Assembly: GCF_000378345.1 (NCBI RefSeq)
Contig: NZ_KB899547.1
Span: forward strand, 248,001-312,000
DNA from: Hirschia maritima DSM 19733
GTDB taxonomy: Bacteria; Pseudomonadota; Alphaproteobacteria; Caulobacterales; Hyphomonadaceae
Length of the DNA: 64,000 nt
Direction of reading: 5' to 3'
Shown here: positions 43,502-51,864 of the stretch, in pieces
How the letters are laid out: the number at the start of each line of letters is the position of its first letter
Position numbering within the stretch: the stretch's first letter is position 1
Position numbers and translations under genes: made by a program
The notes under the pieces: model-generated
What the model saw: the letters and a program-made list of their open reading frames with translations, nothing else
Databases searched by the model: none
What the model was told of the DNA's origin: nothing

Positions 43502-43735
43502 GAGTCTGACCAGTCTTAAAGCGAGCGGCATTCTGCTGCTCAGATGCATTCAAACCGTCAAATTTAAACGGCTTTATTAACTTTTCGGTCTTGAAGGTAA
43601 ATGAGTGGTTAATTTCACTGAACACAATTTTAAAAACTCCTTAACTTTAAGGGTGGAAACTGCCTAGCAGACGGATCGAATTTGCCCAGTTGAGGTGGAT
43701 TTGATTTTCAATTCGGATTTAGGAGAGTTTCAATC

Positions 43736-44173
43736 GTGACTAGCCCAATGGACATGCCGATCTTCGGAATGATGAAAGCGCGCATGGATATGCTGGGTGA
43801 GCGCCAGAAACTCCTTTCTCAAAACGTATCCAATGTATCCACCCCCGGATACACGCCAAAGGACATTGATAAAGAAGCGTTCAATGCTGCGATGGCAAAG
43901 GGTAAGGTGGGTGTGTCTTCTGCCTCCACGGGATCATCAGCAATGGCTGTTACGCACCCCGGGCACATAGCGGGAGCAAGCCGTGCGCCTATGGCGGTTG
44001 GTGCGCATGTTCAAAAATCACCTGATTCAGAAACAACACTCGATGGCAATTCAGTAGTTGTCGAAGATCAGATGATGAAAATCGCTGAGACCCGCATGGA
44101 ATTTGAAACTCTCGTTGGGCTCTACAATAAGAGCCTGAATATGATGAAGCTGGCCGCAAAAGCGCCGCGCTAA
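43736..44173 (+). CDS. flgB: Flagellar proximal rod protein FlgB
   Basis: 145 residues from a GTG with AGGAGAG seven bases before it. GMMKARMDMLGERQKLLSQNVSNVSTPGYTPKDIDKEAF (N-terminal rod motif) and the C-terminal EDQMMKIAETRMEFETLVGLYNKSLNMMKLA identify FlgB. First gene of flgB-flgC-fliE, divergent from fliO. Confidence 0.93.
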   Translation: MTSPMDMPIFGMMKARMDMLGERQKLLSQNVSNVSTPGYTPKDIDKEAFNAAMAKGKVGVSSASTGSSAMAVTHPGHIAGASRAPMAVGAHVQKSPDSETTLDGNSVVVEDQMMKIAETRMEFETLVGLYNKSLNMMKLAAKAPR

Positions 44174-44196
44174 TCTCACGCAATAGGATTTAGAGC

Positions 44197-44613
44197 ATGT
44201 CTAACGATTTAATGTCTGCAATGTCCTCGGCTGCTTCTGGTTTGCGTGCGCAAACAGTGCGTATTCGTGTGTCAGCTGAAAACCTCGCAAATGCAAACTC
44301 CACTGGCGATGCACCTGGTGCAGACCCTTATCAACGTAAAGTGCCAGTGTTTAAGAGCTATCTCGACCGTGATAGTGGCGCAGAGCGTGTGAAAGTATCA
44401 GGTGTGCATGCCGATACATCGCCTTTTACGATCAAGTTTGATCCATCCCACCCCGCAGCAGATGAGAGCGGCATGGTGAAATATTCAAACGTGTCATCTC
44501 TCGTGGAAATGACAGACATGCGCGAAGCGCAGCGCGCCTATGAAGCAAATTTGAATGTGGTTGAAGCAAGCCGTTCCATGCTTCTGGCCGCTGTAGATAT
44601 TTTAAAGGCATAA
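44197..44613 (+). CDS. flgC: Flagellar proximal rod protein FlgC
   Basis: 138 residues. AASGLRAQTVRIRVSAENLANANSTGDAPGADPYQRK and the C-terminal LVEMTDMREAQRAYEANLNVVEASRSML are diagnostic. It follows flgB by 23 bases and joins the MS ring to the rod. Confidence 0.96.
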   Translation: MSNDLMSAMSSAASGLRAQTVRIRVSAENLANANSTGDAPGADPYQRKVPVFKSYLDRDSGAERVKVSGVHADTSPFTIKFDPSHPAADESGMVKYSNVSSLVEMTDMREAQRAYEANLNVVEASRSMLLAAVDILKA

Positions 44614-44624
44614 GGTAGAGCGAT

Positions 44625-44936
44625 ATGGAAATCGGTGCAGCAGCAACCAATGCATATTTAAAGGCCGCTCAAGCAGCCGTTAAACCACAAGATACGCAAG
44701 ATGCGGGCGCAATTTCAGGTGCGCCTTTTGGTCAAATGCTGGATGCTGCTTTGTCCAAAACGACTGAAGCTGCTGCAACAGCTGAAAATGCAGTGGCTTC
44801 CGCTACTATGGGCAATGCCGACTTAGTGGATGTTGTGACATCTATCGCCGCGGCTGAAGCAACGCTGGAAACAGTTGTAGCCGTGCGCGATCAAGTCATC
44901 TCAGCCTACCAAGAAGTCATGAGAATGCCGATATAG
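44625..44936 (+). CDS. fliE: Flagellar hook-basal body protein FliE
   Basis: 103 residues. The C-terminal helix VVTSIAAAEATLETVVAVRDQVISAYQEVMRMPI is typical of FliE, which links the MS ring and the rod. The N-terminal half is alanine-rich. In many relatives fliQ, fliR and flhB follow; here a minus-strand FRG gene ends 12 bases after the fliE stop. Confidence 0.93.
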   Translation: MEIGAAATNAYLKAAQAAVKPQDTQDAGAISGAPFGQMLDAALSKTTEAAATAENAVASATMGNADLVDVVTSIAAAEATLETVVAVRDQVISAYQEVMRMPI

Positions 44937-44947
44937 GGGGCTATGTA

Positions 44948-46063
44948 TTAGAACAATTTCTGTCGCATTTCTTCACATATTCCGTCGATACTTGGAAATA
45001 GGGTGGCTTCACTGATCCCCATCATGGATAATTCTCTGAGAGCTTTTTTATACTCACTCGACGGTAGGTCTATTGCCTGTAAAAAAGTCTTGTGTGTGTC
45101 TTGCTCACAAACTTGGATATATTGCTCAATATTAACGATGTTGGTGGCTGACAATACGGATTGTTGCGGGCCAGCCCTATGATTATCATAGCTAAGTGGC
45201 TGAAAAATGGAAAAGTGTGGACGGGTGTATGTTATTCTATCCAATTGCATAAACTCCTTCTTCCAAAGTTTTATATCGAATAGAAAAATACGGACAAAAT
45301 CATCGGTGAAGTTCGCTTTGGTTAGGTTCCTATAAGCGAAATATGCAGCTACAAATGGAGAATACGTCCAATCTAGTAGAGGAGTTGGATAGCCGTGGTG
45401 TTGGAGAAGATTTAAAAAAGCTGCATATTGCTCAGCGTTTCTTAGGTCGTATTGAAATTTCAGGTGAGCGGATAGTCTTTGAAATAGGCGGGGGATATCT
45501 TTTTCAATAAATGGAATTAGGTCAGTTCTGTTAGATCTATGAAAAGATGTTTGCAAAGGCCATTTGTGATTTGATTGACCTCTAAATATGAAAGTTTCGG
45601 GTTCATATTGCAAAACTGTATGTTTGAATGAATCCCAATCAGTAATAGTTGGATTGGGAACCAGTATGGACGAAGTGTTTTTGGGGAAGTGGATGAGTTT
45701 TATTTGTCCAGAGTTCTTTTCGACATTGTTCTGACTATACCAATCAACAATTATTTCGTGACGTGCATTGCTGTTTAATTTGATATAGATTTCGTTAGGA
45801 AATGTGATGTCTGGATATTCTGATTGTAGATCTTGTTTGGAAACTGGGTACCCAGTTTGGGGGTGAAGTGGGCGGACTTTGAGTATTCCTTCATGGGGAA
45901 GGTATGGTGGGGATAGTTCCAATCTGCCTACCATCCCTGGCATCAAGTAGTCATCATCATAAAAGTAAAAATGTCCGACAAAATTGTTGTCTTGTTTGTC
46001 TAGGTCTAAGATAATAAAGGCGTCATTGTTGCCTTCATTTCTTCCCATCCATTGGCCTTGCAT
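44948..46063 (-). CDS. FRG-domain protein
   Basis: 371 residues. The first ~110 residues are beta-rich (MQGQWMGRNEGNNDAFIILDL...), of unknown kind. From about 140 the FRG domain is clear: TFIFRGQSNHKWPLQTSFHRS, then QHHGYPTPLLDWTYSPFVAAYFAY. FRG domains occur in phage-, toxin- and defence-associated proteins; the activity is unknown. AT-rich against the flagellar genes, no signal peptide. It is divergent from the TIR gene with a 242-base shared upstream region, so the two may be co-regulated. Confidence 0.85.
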   Translation of the reverse strand: MQGQWMGRNEGNNDAFIILDLDKQDNNFVGHFYFYDDDYLMPGMVGRLELSPPYLPHEGILKVRPLHPQTGYPVSKQDLQSEYPDITFPNEIYIKLNSNARHEIIVDWYSQNNVEKNSGQIKLIHFPKNTSSILVPNPTITDWDSFKHTVLQYEPETFIFRGQSNHKWPLQTSFHRSNRTDLIPFIEKDIPRLFQRLSAHLKFQYDLRNAEQYAAFLNLLQHHGYPTPLLDWTYSPFVAAYFAYRNLTKANFTDDFVRIFLFDIKLWKKEFMQLDRITYTRPHFSIFQPLSYDNHRAGPQQSVLSATNIVNIEQYIQVCEQDTHKTFLQAIDLPSSEYKKALRELSMMGISEATLFPSIDGICEEMRQKLF

Positions 46064-46305
46064 ATTACAGTATGTCTCCTGAGTGGGGGCATTTACAAGT
46101 ATATGGTAACGGGAGATGTTTTCTTCAACTTTAAGTGTTTCGTTTATTCTATAAAATTTTGAATTGATGTGAAATGTCGATGTAGAAAATGCAACATGCT
46201 TAAGTTGATTTTAATATTCATAGATTCCAGTTCTCAGTTTGAAATCCTCATGATAGGCTAGGCTAACCGTATTTCTGCGATGTGGCAGTGGTCGTGAGGT
46301 GAGGG

Positions 46306-48219
46306 ATGGCTGAGGATTTAAAATCTGAAGGCAGCGTGGCAGGCAGCAATGTCTTTGTATCCTATTCGCGTCAGGATATGGATTTTGCCAATCAGATAGT
46401 CTCCATGCTTGAAGATGAAGGCTACGATCCCAAAATCGACCGCGATGATATTGCTGCTACGGAGCAATGGGAAGCGCGTTTGCGTGAGCTGATATCCAGC
46501 AGTGATACCGTTGTTTTTGTGCTGTCAGATGCCTATTTAGCCTCTGAAAATTGTGCTTGGGAGATAAAAGAAGCCGTCGCGCGAAAAAAGCGTCTTATTC
46601 CTTTAGTGCCTCGTCCGATAACGGGAGACGTGCCGCTGGAATTATCGCGGCTCAACTATATCTATTTTTTCAATTTAAAAGCTGGTGATGGGACTGGTTT
46701 TTACAACGGCTTTAAATCACTCCAAAGAGCATTGCGTCATGATTTAGAACGTCTGCGTTTATTGAGGCGTTTTGAAGAACGCGCCAAGGAATGGAAAACC
46801 GGAGACGGTGAATTATTATCTGGCGAGCAACTCGTTCAGGCCGCAAGTTGGAAAACGGAAACTGAAAAGCAAGATAGTGTTCCCAAAGATGTGCTCGAAT
46901 ACATCGCGGCAAGTAAAACAGCGCATAATCAACGCGTAAAAAGAGAACGTAGCCGAGCTAGATTATTGGGCGGATTATCAATTGCTTCCGCTGTTGCAAC
47001 AATTGCGGCGATCGTCATTGGGTATGGCGCGTATCTCACTAGAGGTGAAGCCACGAGAGCTATGGCTGAATTGGATGTTCAGACTGACGATATGAAAGTG
47101 ATTGTCGGTGCGGCGGAGCAATGGGCTAGTGGACGTCAGAACCTAGCTTTGAATAAGCACGAAATTCCAGAGGACTATGAAAGTCAGTCTGAAAATGCAA
47201 CTCGGGTTTCAGGACGTATGCTTGAAGAAGCGTATCAGCATTTAAAATCACGTTCATCGATTGAAAAAAGTGAAGCGGATCATGTCGTGTTTATTCGTCA
47301 ATCTGTGCGAAGGGATTTGGCCAAAGCGCGTTTTTATAATGGAGATGAAAGCGCCGTTGCGCCGATTGATGAGAATATCGCAGAGTTGACGGCATTTGAT
47401 GACGAGCGGATCGAACGCTTTGTGGATTACCGCCAGATCTTGGCTGAAGATTATGTTTCCCGTGCAATATATTCTTGCCTGCAACAAGATAGAGTGGGTG
47501 GTATTGAAGCTGAGTTGAATGGAGCACCTGAAGATGTCCGTAAATTTATCAGCTGGAGTGACGCGCTGGCGCGAGAAAAATCAGGAGCAGTTTGTGAAGA
47601 GGCCAGAAGTGCAATTTGCGCGATAGGGCAATCTTGTGACTTTATCGAAAATGAGTTTGATCAAATAGCAATGGCTGAAATGCCAGAGGAAATTGTAGAG
47701 CTACCAATGCCTGCACCGATCGTCATGCCTGAGCCCGTGTTTGAAGATGATGTGGATGAAGAGTCTGATGGGGCGGTTGAACCAATTGTGTCTTCTCCGG
47801 CACCACCTCCTGCGCGTGGTTCCGTTAAGAAAACACCCAGTCGCGTGAGCAGAGATGTTGTAAGTAAAGAGCCACAGTTTGCGGCAATTGATAAAGAGTT
47901 TGAAATCAGGGAGCTCTATCTGCACATTTCAGACAAAAGCCAATATAGAGACGCAGAGATTGTGGCCAAGCAATTGTCTCGCGAGGGCTTTAAAGTATTG
48001 GGGATTGATGTTGTAGAATACGATCCGTCTAAAGCGAGATCGGTTCGGTATTATTATGGTCCTCAAGCTGGACAATCTGCTAAAATTGCAGAGATGTGCG
48101 CAGAGTTTGCAATGGAAACTGACCGTGATTCGTGGAGCGAAGTAGAAAGCTATAAGGTCATGTCTCTGGCGGGGCGTTATGGAAAGCTACCTTTAAATAG
48201 AGCAGAAATTTGGTTCTAA
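46306..48219 (+). CDS. TIR domain - transmembrane protein with C-terminal LytR_C/SPOR-like domain
   Basis: 637 residues. TIR at 14-130: NVFVSYSRQDMDFANQIV, SSDTVVFVLSDAYLASENCAWEIKEA (Glu86 is the likely NADase glutamate), RLIPLVPRPI. The linker LLRRFEERAKEW...LLSGEQL is shared with the TIR protein at 14.3 kb. One membrane span at 221-244 follows. The C-terminus has an acidic Pro-rich stretch (about 470-510) and a globular end (YLHISDKSQYRDAEIVAKQLSREGFKVLGIDVVEYDPSKARSVRYYYGP) like LytR-C/SPOR domains. The TIR would face the cytoplasm and the C-terminus the periplasm: a sensor-to-NADase design is inferred. The stop overlaps the UDG-like gene by 10 bases. Confidence 0.75.
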   Translation: MAEDLKSEGSVAGSNVFVSYSRQDMDFANQIVSMLEDEGYDPKIDRDDIAATEQWEARLRELISSSDTVVFVLSDAYLASENCAWEIKEAVARKKRLIPLVPRPITGDVPLELSRLNYIYFFNLKAGDGTGFYNGFKSLQRALRHDLERLRLLRRFEERAKEWKTGDGELLSGEQLVQAASWKTETEKQDSVPKDVLEYIAASKTAHNQRVKRERSRARLLGGLSIASAVATIAAIVIGYGAYLTRGEATRAMAELDVQTDDMKVIVGAAEQWASGRQNLALNKHEIPEDYESQSENATRVSGRMLEEAYQHLKSRSSIEKSEADHVVFIRQSVRRDLAKARFYNGDESAVAPIDENIAELTAFDDERIERFVDYRQILAEDYVSRAIYSCLQQDRVGGIEAELNGAPEDVRKFISWSDALAREKSGAVCEEARSAICAIGQSCDFIENEFDQIAMAEMPEEIVELPMPAPIVMPEPVFEDDVDEESDGAVEPIVSSPAPPPARGSVKKTPSRVSRDVVSKEPQFAAIDKEFEIRELYLHISDKSQYRDAEIVAKQLSREGFKVLGIDVVEYDPSKARSVRYYYGPQAGQSAKIAEMCAEFAMETDRDSWSEVESYKVMSLAGRYGKLPLNRAEIWF

Positions 48220-48791
48220 TCGACGAGTTATCAAGACAGGTCCGCGCTTGCACAATCTGTAAGGACTTACCGCTTGGTCCAAAGCCACTTTTTAAAATTC
48301 ATGGCCAAGTAAAAATTTTGATTGTGGGGCAAGCTCCAGGACGCAAAACGCACGAGGCTGGAAGGCCATTTCTGGATGCGTCAGGTGTAAGGCTGAGAGA
48401 GTGGTTAGGGGTAGATGATGATACTTTCTACAATGATCCCCGCATAGGGATATTGCCGATGGGGTTTTGTTTTCCGGGTACTGGAAAGGGAGGTGATCTA
48501 CCCCCTCGTGCAGAATGCGAACAAAACTGGCGTAGGCAAATGTTGGATGTCATGCCTCATGTGGAGCTGACGATAATTATAGGAAAATATGCACGTGATT
48601 GGCATCTGCCAGATCGCATTAAAGAAAGCATTACCCAGACGGTGTCAGATTGGCAGGTGCTGCTTCCAGAGTGTTTGCCTACGCCCCATCCAAGTCCGCG
48701 CAATAATCGATGGCTAAAAAACAATCCTTGGTTTGAGCAAGAAGTTGTTCCACGACTACAGGAGCGGGTCCGTGTCATGTTGGATGAATAG
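48210..48791 (+). CDS. Uracil-DNA glycosylase family protein (family 4-like, 4Fe-4S)
   Basis: 193 residues. VGQAPGRKTHEAGRPFLDASG matches motif A of family-4/UdgX glycosylases and HPSPRN the histidine motif. The Fe-S cysteines are in the expected spacing: C14-x2-C17 and C87-x15-C103. It may remove uracil from DNA, or be one of the related enzymes with other targets. The start is a TTG lying inside the end of the TIR gene; no better start is visible, so it is probably translated by coupling to TIR. Confidence 0.78.
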   Translation: MVLIDELSRQVRACTICKDLPLGPKPLFKIHGQVKILIVGQAPGRKTHEAGRPFLDASGVRLREWLGVDDDTFYNDPRIGILPMGFCFPGTGKGGDLPPRAECEQNWRRQMLDVMPHVELTIIIGKYARDWHLPDRIKESITQTVSDWQVLLPECLPTPHPSPRNNRWLKNNPWFEQEVVPRLQERVRVMLDE

Positions 48792-48865
48792 AAATCGAGA
48801 TCTTCATCTTGACTAATTATTGAAAAACGATATATAAAATTATCGAATTTCAATAAGGATCGGCT

Positions 48866-49234
48866 ATGAGTGTTTTAAAAATTGCTGGAATTGTGTCACT
48901 GGGAGTGTTGGTGACTGGGTGTATCAATGTGCAAACGGGTTCACGTGGGCACGGTGATTTTAACTATTATGATGCGGCATCTGTAAAGGGCGTATCTGTG
49001 CAAAACGGTGAGATCGCCGTAACTGTCTCATCTAATGGTTGTACGGATAAGGACTTCATTGATGCAGAAGTCGAAAAAGATGGCCGCAGTCATTTTGAGG
49101 TGGAATTTGAGCGTGTTCGCACGGATCACTGCAAAGCATACAAACCAGATGGTGTAACACTCGTTTACACCTTCCAAGAATTGGGGATTCCCGCAGGCTC
49201 AACTGTTGAAATCGAAAATCAGGTTCGCGGTTAG
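48866..49234 (+). CDS. Small lipoprotein, unknown function
   Basis: 122 residues. Lipobox LVTGC (cysteine at 19) follows a signal peptide; AAGGA precedes the ATG. The mature part has two more cysteines (SSNGCTDKDF, TDHCKAY) and resembles small outer-membrane or periplasmic lipoproteins, with no family assigned. A GCAGCTT-type hairpin follows, shared with the convergent long gene. Confidence 0.65.
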   Translation: MSVLKIAGIVSLGVLVTGCINVQTGSRGHGDFNYYDAASVKGVSVQNGEIAVTVSSNGCTDKDFIDAEVEKDGRSHFEVEFERVRTDHCKAYKPDGVTLVYTFQELGIPAGSTVEIENQVRG

Positions 49235-49281
49235 ATTTCTAGTCGCTTAATAACTATCAAGCTGCCATTGAGAAATGGCCT

Positions 49282-51603
49282 CTATTCAAAGGCAGCTTGA
49301 GCTTCTTCAATCCAATCATAAACTTCTTCATGATCTAATGGAGAGCTGTTCTGTGCGATACGTGCACCATCCTTTGTTTTTAGGAAGTTGGTGGCAGCTT
49401 GGAATAAATCGCGAGATGAACTTTCCGCTAAGTCTTCTACACAACGAACACCAGCACCTACTAGTATCTGAGCATCGTGAACTCGCAAAGAGGGCATGTC
49501 GATCATCATCAAGGATTGATCTTGCCAGTCAATGATCGTTGCGGGCGTCATGTATCCAACGTCAAGTTTTGCGGACAATTCTTTAGCTTTGGATTGGACC
49601 AGATCTCCAACAGTGTAGATGCCAACTTCATTCAATCTAGCGGCAGTTTTTTTGCCGATTGATGGAGCGTCTACGATTTCAGAAGCCATGCTCAACGGGT
49701 CACGACGACCAGAGCGTTTGGGAGAAGGTGTAGGTTCTTCCTCAATCTCTTCGTCTGCTGTTTCAAATGGAATACTGTCTTCAACGAGTTCATCATCATC
49801 CATAGCATCGATCATGGCATCATAAGATTCGACGTCGAGCTCTTCATCAGAAAGGTCGGCTGTAGAAGGATCAGTATCAGCTCCGAGAGCAATATCTTTT
49901 AGTTGAGCTGCAAATGCTGTTTCGGCGGCTTCCTGTTGTTCGGGTTTGAGGGTTGTAGCCTCACTATTTGCTTTGACACGGAATTTTGGTTTTTCAGCTT
50001 TCTTAGCAGCGTTTTCGGCGGCAGCGCGGCGTTCAGCAGCCTGTTGTTCGGCAAGCTCGCGGCGCTGTTGAGTTTCTCGTTCTTCGGCTGTTTGATGAGC
50101 AGCTGAAAGTAGGGCGGCGGCTTCGGCTGTTTCTTTGCAATCAGATTGGTTGCGATCTTTGCGTTTAGCTTCTTTCTCAGCGAGCTTTGCAGCTTTGGCT
50201 TCATCTGCAGCGCGTTGCTTTTCAAGCTTTGCTTGTTCGGCAGCTTGAATTTCAGCTTCTTTTTTGGCGGCTATTTCTGCGCGTTCGCGTTCGACAGCAT
50301 CTGCTTTTTCTTGAGCTGCTTGTTCAGTTCTGGCCTTTTCTTCAGCTTTTAAGCGTGCTGCTTCATCTTCTTTGGCTTGTCGTTCCGCGAGTTTTGCTGC
50401 TTTGGCGTTGGCAGCTTCTTCCTGTTTGGCTCTTGCAGCAGCTGCTTTTTCATCTTTAGCACGTTGCTTAGCGTTCGCTTTTTCCTCAGCAAGTTTCTGC
50501 TTTTCTGCTTTTCTTGCCTCTTTGGCTGCTAATTGATCTGCTTTTTTGTCTAACACTGGAGCTGCGGTTGCAGAAGCAATAGACGCTTCCTGCGCTTGCG
50601 CGGTGTCTCTAGTTGAGACTGGGGCTGTGCCCGTGCGGGCAATGTGCTTTTGACCGATTTTGCGCATCCGCTGAGCATCTAGCTCCTTGAGTGGTTTGCG
50701 AAGAACCTGTTGGGCGTGCATTTTGCGGATTTGTTTATCGTCATCCGGAAGCTTTTTAATGACTTTCCCAGTTTTACGAAGTTCTTGATACATCGCCGTT
50801 ACAATGCGGCGGTCATTTACGTCGTCTAGTTTGCTTGTGATCCAGCGAATAGGGATGTCCAAAGTAGATAGGAAGCCATTTATCGTCATGTTGGATTTGG
50901 GTGGTACAACATCAGCTTCTTCAAATGCGCGCATATAGATGGCGGCTAGGCCTGAGGTCGCATATGCAACGAGATCCGAAATGACGTCTAGAAGGGTTTC
51001 ATCTAGTCCGTCTTCAGGGACTTTTACCCCTGCATCAACATTGTAGTGGTCGATCAGTGTATTGTAATGTGGGTGAGACTTTTCTGCACCTGCACGCACC
51101 ATTTCGGAAACGAACCCAGGGCCATCGCCAGTCGCTACAGTAGGATATCCTTTGGCCTCAATTCGCCGAGCGATTTCGCTACGAGATTTGGCAATCGACC
51201 ATTCAACAGCGCGGTGGATAGCGCCTTCTTCTTCAGTCTGTCCTGTGTGGAAAGGTTGGATCGGGTCGGCATAATAATGACTCATAACCCCAAGCGCATA
51301 AGCGGCGTCTGACCACTTTTTAGCTTTAAGAGCCATCACAGATTTGGCGTACCATTCCAATGCTGCATCTCGAGCGCCACCCCATTCACCTTCTTCAATG
51401 TGAAGAACATGATTTTTGAAGTCTTTAAATTCTGCATCAGGTGCTTTGGCACCTTTTAGAAGGTCGTCATGCATAACGAGTAGCAAATCGTGCCAGCGTT
51501 CAGCATGTTCACCCTTTAGTAGGGTGAGGGCACCAATAGCTATGTGATGGTGCGTAGAGCGGCAGCGATGCGCAGTAATGACGCGAAAAAGAAGCGAAGT
51601 CAT
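49282..51603 (-). CDS. Zinc-dependent phospholipase C-like / coiled-coil / DUF4332 fusion protein
   Basis: 773 residues. Residues 15-230 hold the zinc-dependent phospholipase C/S1-P1 nuclease pattern: HHHIAIGALTLLKGEHAERWHDLL, AYALGVMSHYYADPIQPFHTGQTEEEGAIHRAVEWS. From about 330 to 540 there is a long Ala/Lys/Glu coiled coil with many repeats. The C-terminus (about 640-770) carries helix-hairpin-helix/DUF4332 repeats: APSIGKKTAARLNEVGIYTVGDL and MPSLRVHDAQILVGAGVRCVEDLAESSSRDL. No signal peptide is obvious. It probably acts on lipids or nucleic acids inside the cell and binds a scaffold by the coiled coil. The combination is unusual. Confidence 0.8.
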   Translation of the reverse strand: MTSLLFRVITAHRCRSTHHHIAIGALTLLKGEHAERWHDLLLVMHDDLLKGAKAPDAEFKDFKNHVLHIEEGEWGGARDAALEWYAKSVMALKAKKWSDAAYALGVMSHYYADPIQPFHTGQTEEEGAIHRAVEWSIAKSRSEIARRIEAKGYPTVATGDGPGFVSEMVRAGAEKSHPHYNTLIDHYNVDAGVKVPEDGLDETLLDVISDLVAYATSGLAAIYMRAFEEADVVPPKSNMTINGFLSTLDIPIRWITSKLDDVNDRRIVTAMYQELRKTGKVIKKLPDDDKQIRKMHAQQVLRKPLKELDAQRMRKIGQKHIARTGTAPVSTRDTAQAQEASIASATAAPVLDKKADQLAAKEARKAEKQKLAEEKANAKQRAKDEKAAAARAKQEEAANAKAAKLAERQAKEDEAARLKAEEKARTEQAAQEKADAVERERAEIAAKKEAEIQAAEQAKLEKQRAADEAKAAKLAEKEAKRKDRNQSDCKETAEAAALLSAAHQTAEERETQQRRELAEQQAAERRAAAENAAKKAEKPKFRVKANSEATTLKPEQQEAAETAFAAQLKDIALGADTDPSTADLSDEELDVESYDAMIDAMDDDELVEDSIPFETADEEIEEEPTPSPKRSGRRDPLSMASEIVDAPSIGKKTAARLNEVGIYTVGDLVQSKAKELSAKLDVGYMTPATIIDWQDQSLMMIDMPSLRVHDAQILVGAGVRCVEDLAESSSRDLFQAATNFLKTKDGARIAQNSSPLDHEEVYDWIEEAQAAFE

Positions 51604-51809
51604 GTTGGCTTCCCTGAATTTGAGTCCTGAAAGTCCAAAACGGCCTAGTAAAACTGGATCGGCCTATTCTAATTCACTATTTTTCGGGGGATTTGGTTAC
51701 TGAACAGTAAACGCAGTGTTAGTAATTGTATAAAAATATTTAAGATGATCGCACTCAGCATGCAGGAATATTGCGGTTAAAAGCTAACTTGGGGGTAGTT
51801 AATCAGCTT

Positions 51810-51836
51810 AGGTAGGACACCATTGTTGTCCTACCT
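51810..51836. other. Hairpin downstream of rimO
   Basis: AGGTAGGACA (51810-51819) pairs exactly with TGTCCTACCT (51827-51836), seven-base loop. On the minus strand it lies about 30 bases after the rimO stop but without a T run; it could be a terminator-like or stability element. The rest of the 262-base gap 51604-51864 shows nothing else. Confidence 0.4.
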
Positions 51837-51864
51837 TAAGGCGTAGTGGAATTGGTGGAATCGA

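Noticed and set aside
43654-43669. GG-N10-GC arrangement before flgB as a sigma-54 promoter
   Set aside because: Only the two dinucleotides match; the rest of TGGCAC-N5-TTGCA is poor, so it is not listed as a promoter.
49259-49298. Hairpin with arms AAGCTGCC / GGCAGCTT between the lipoprotein and DUF4332 genes
   Set aside because: The right arm is inside the minus-strand coding end and no T run follows; a terminator role is not supported enough to list.
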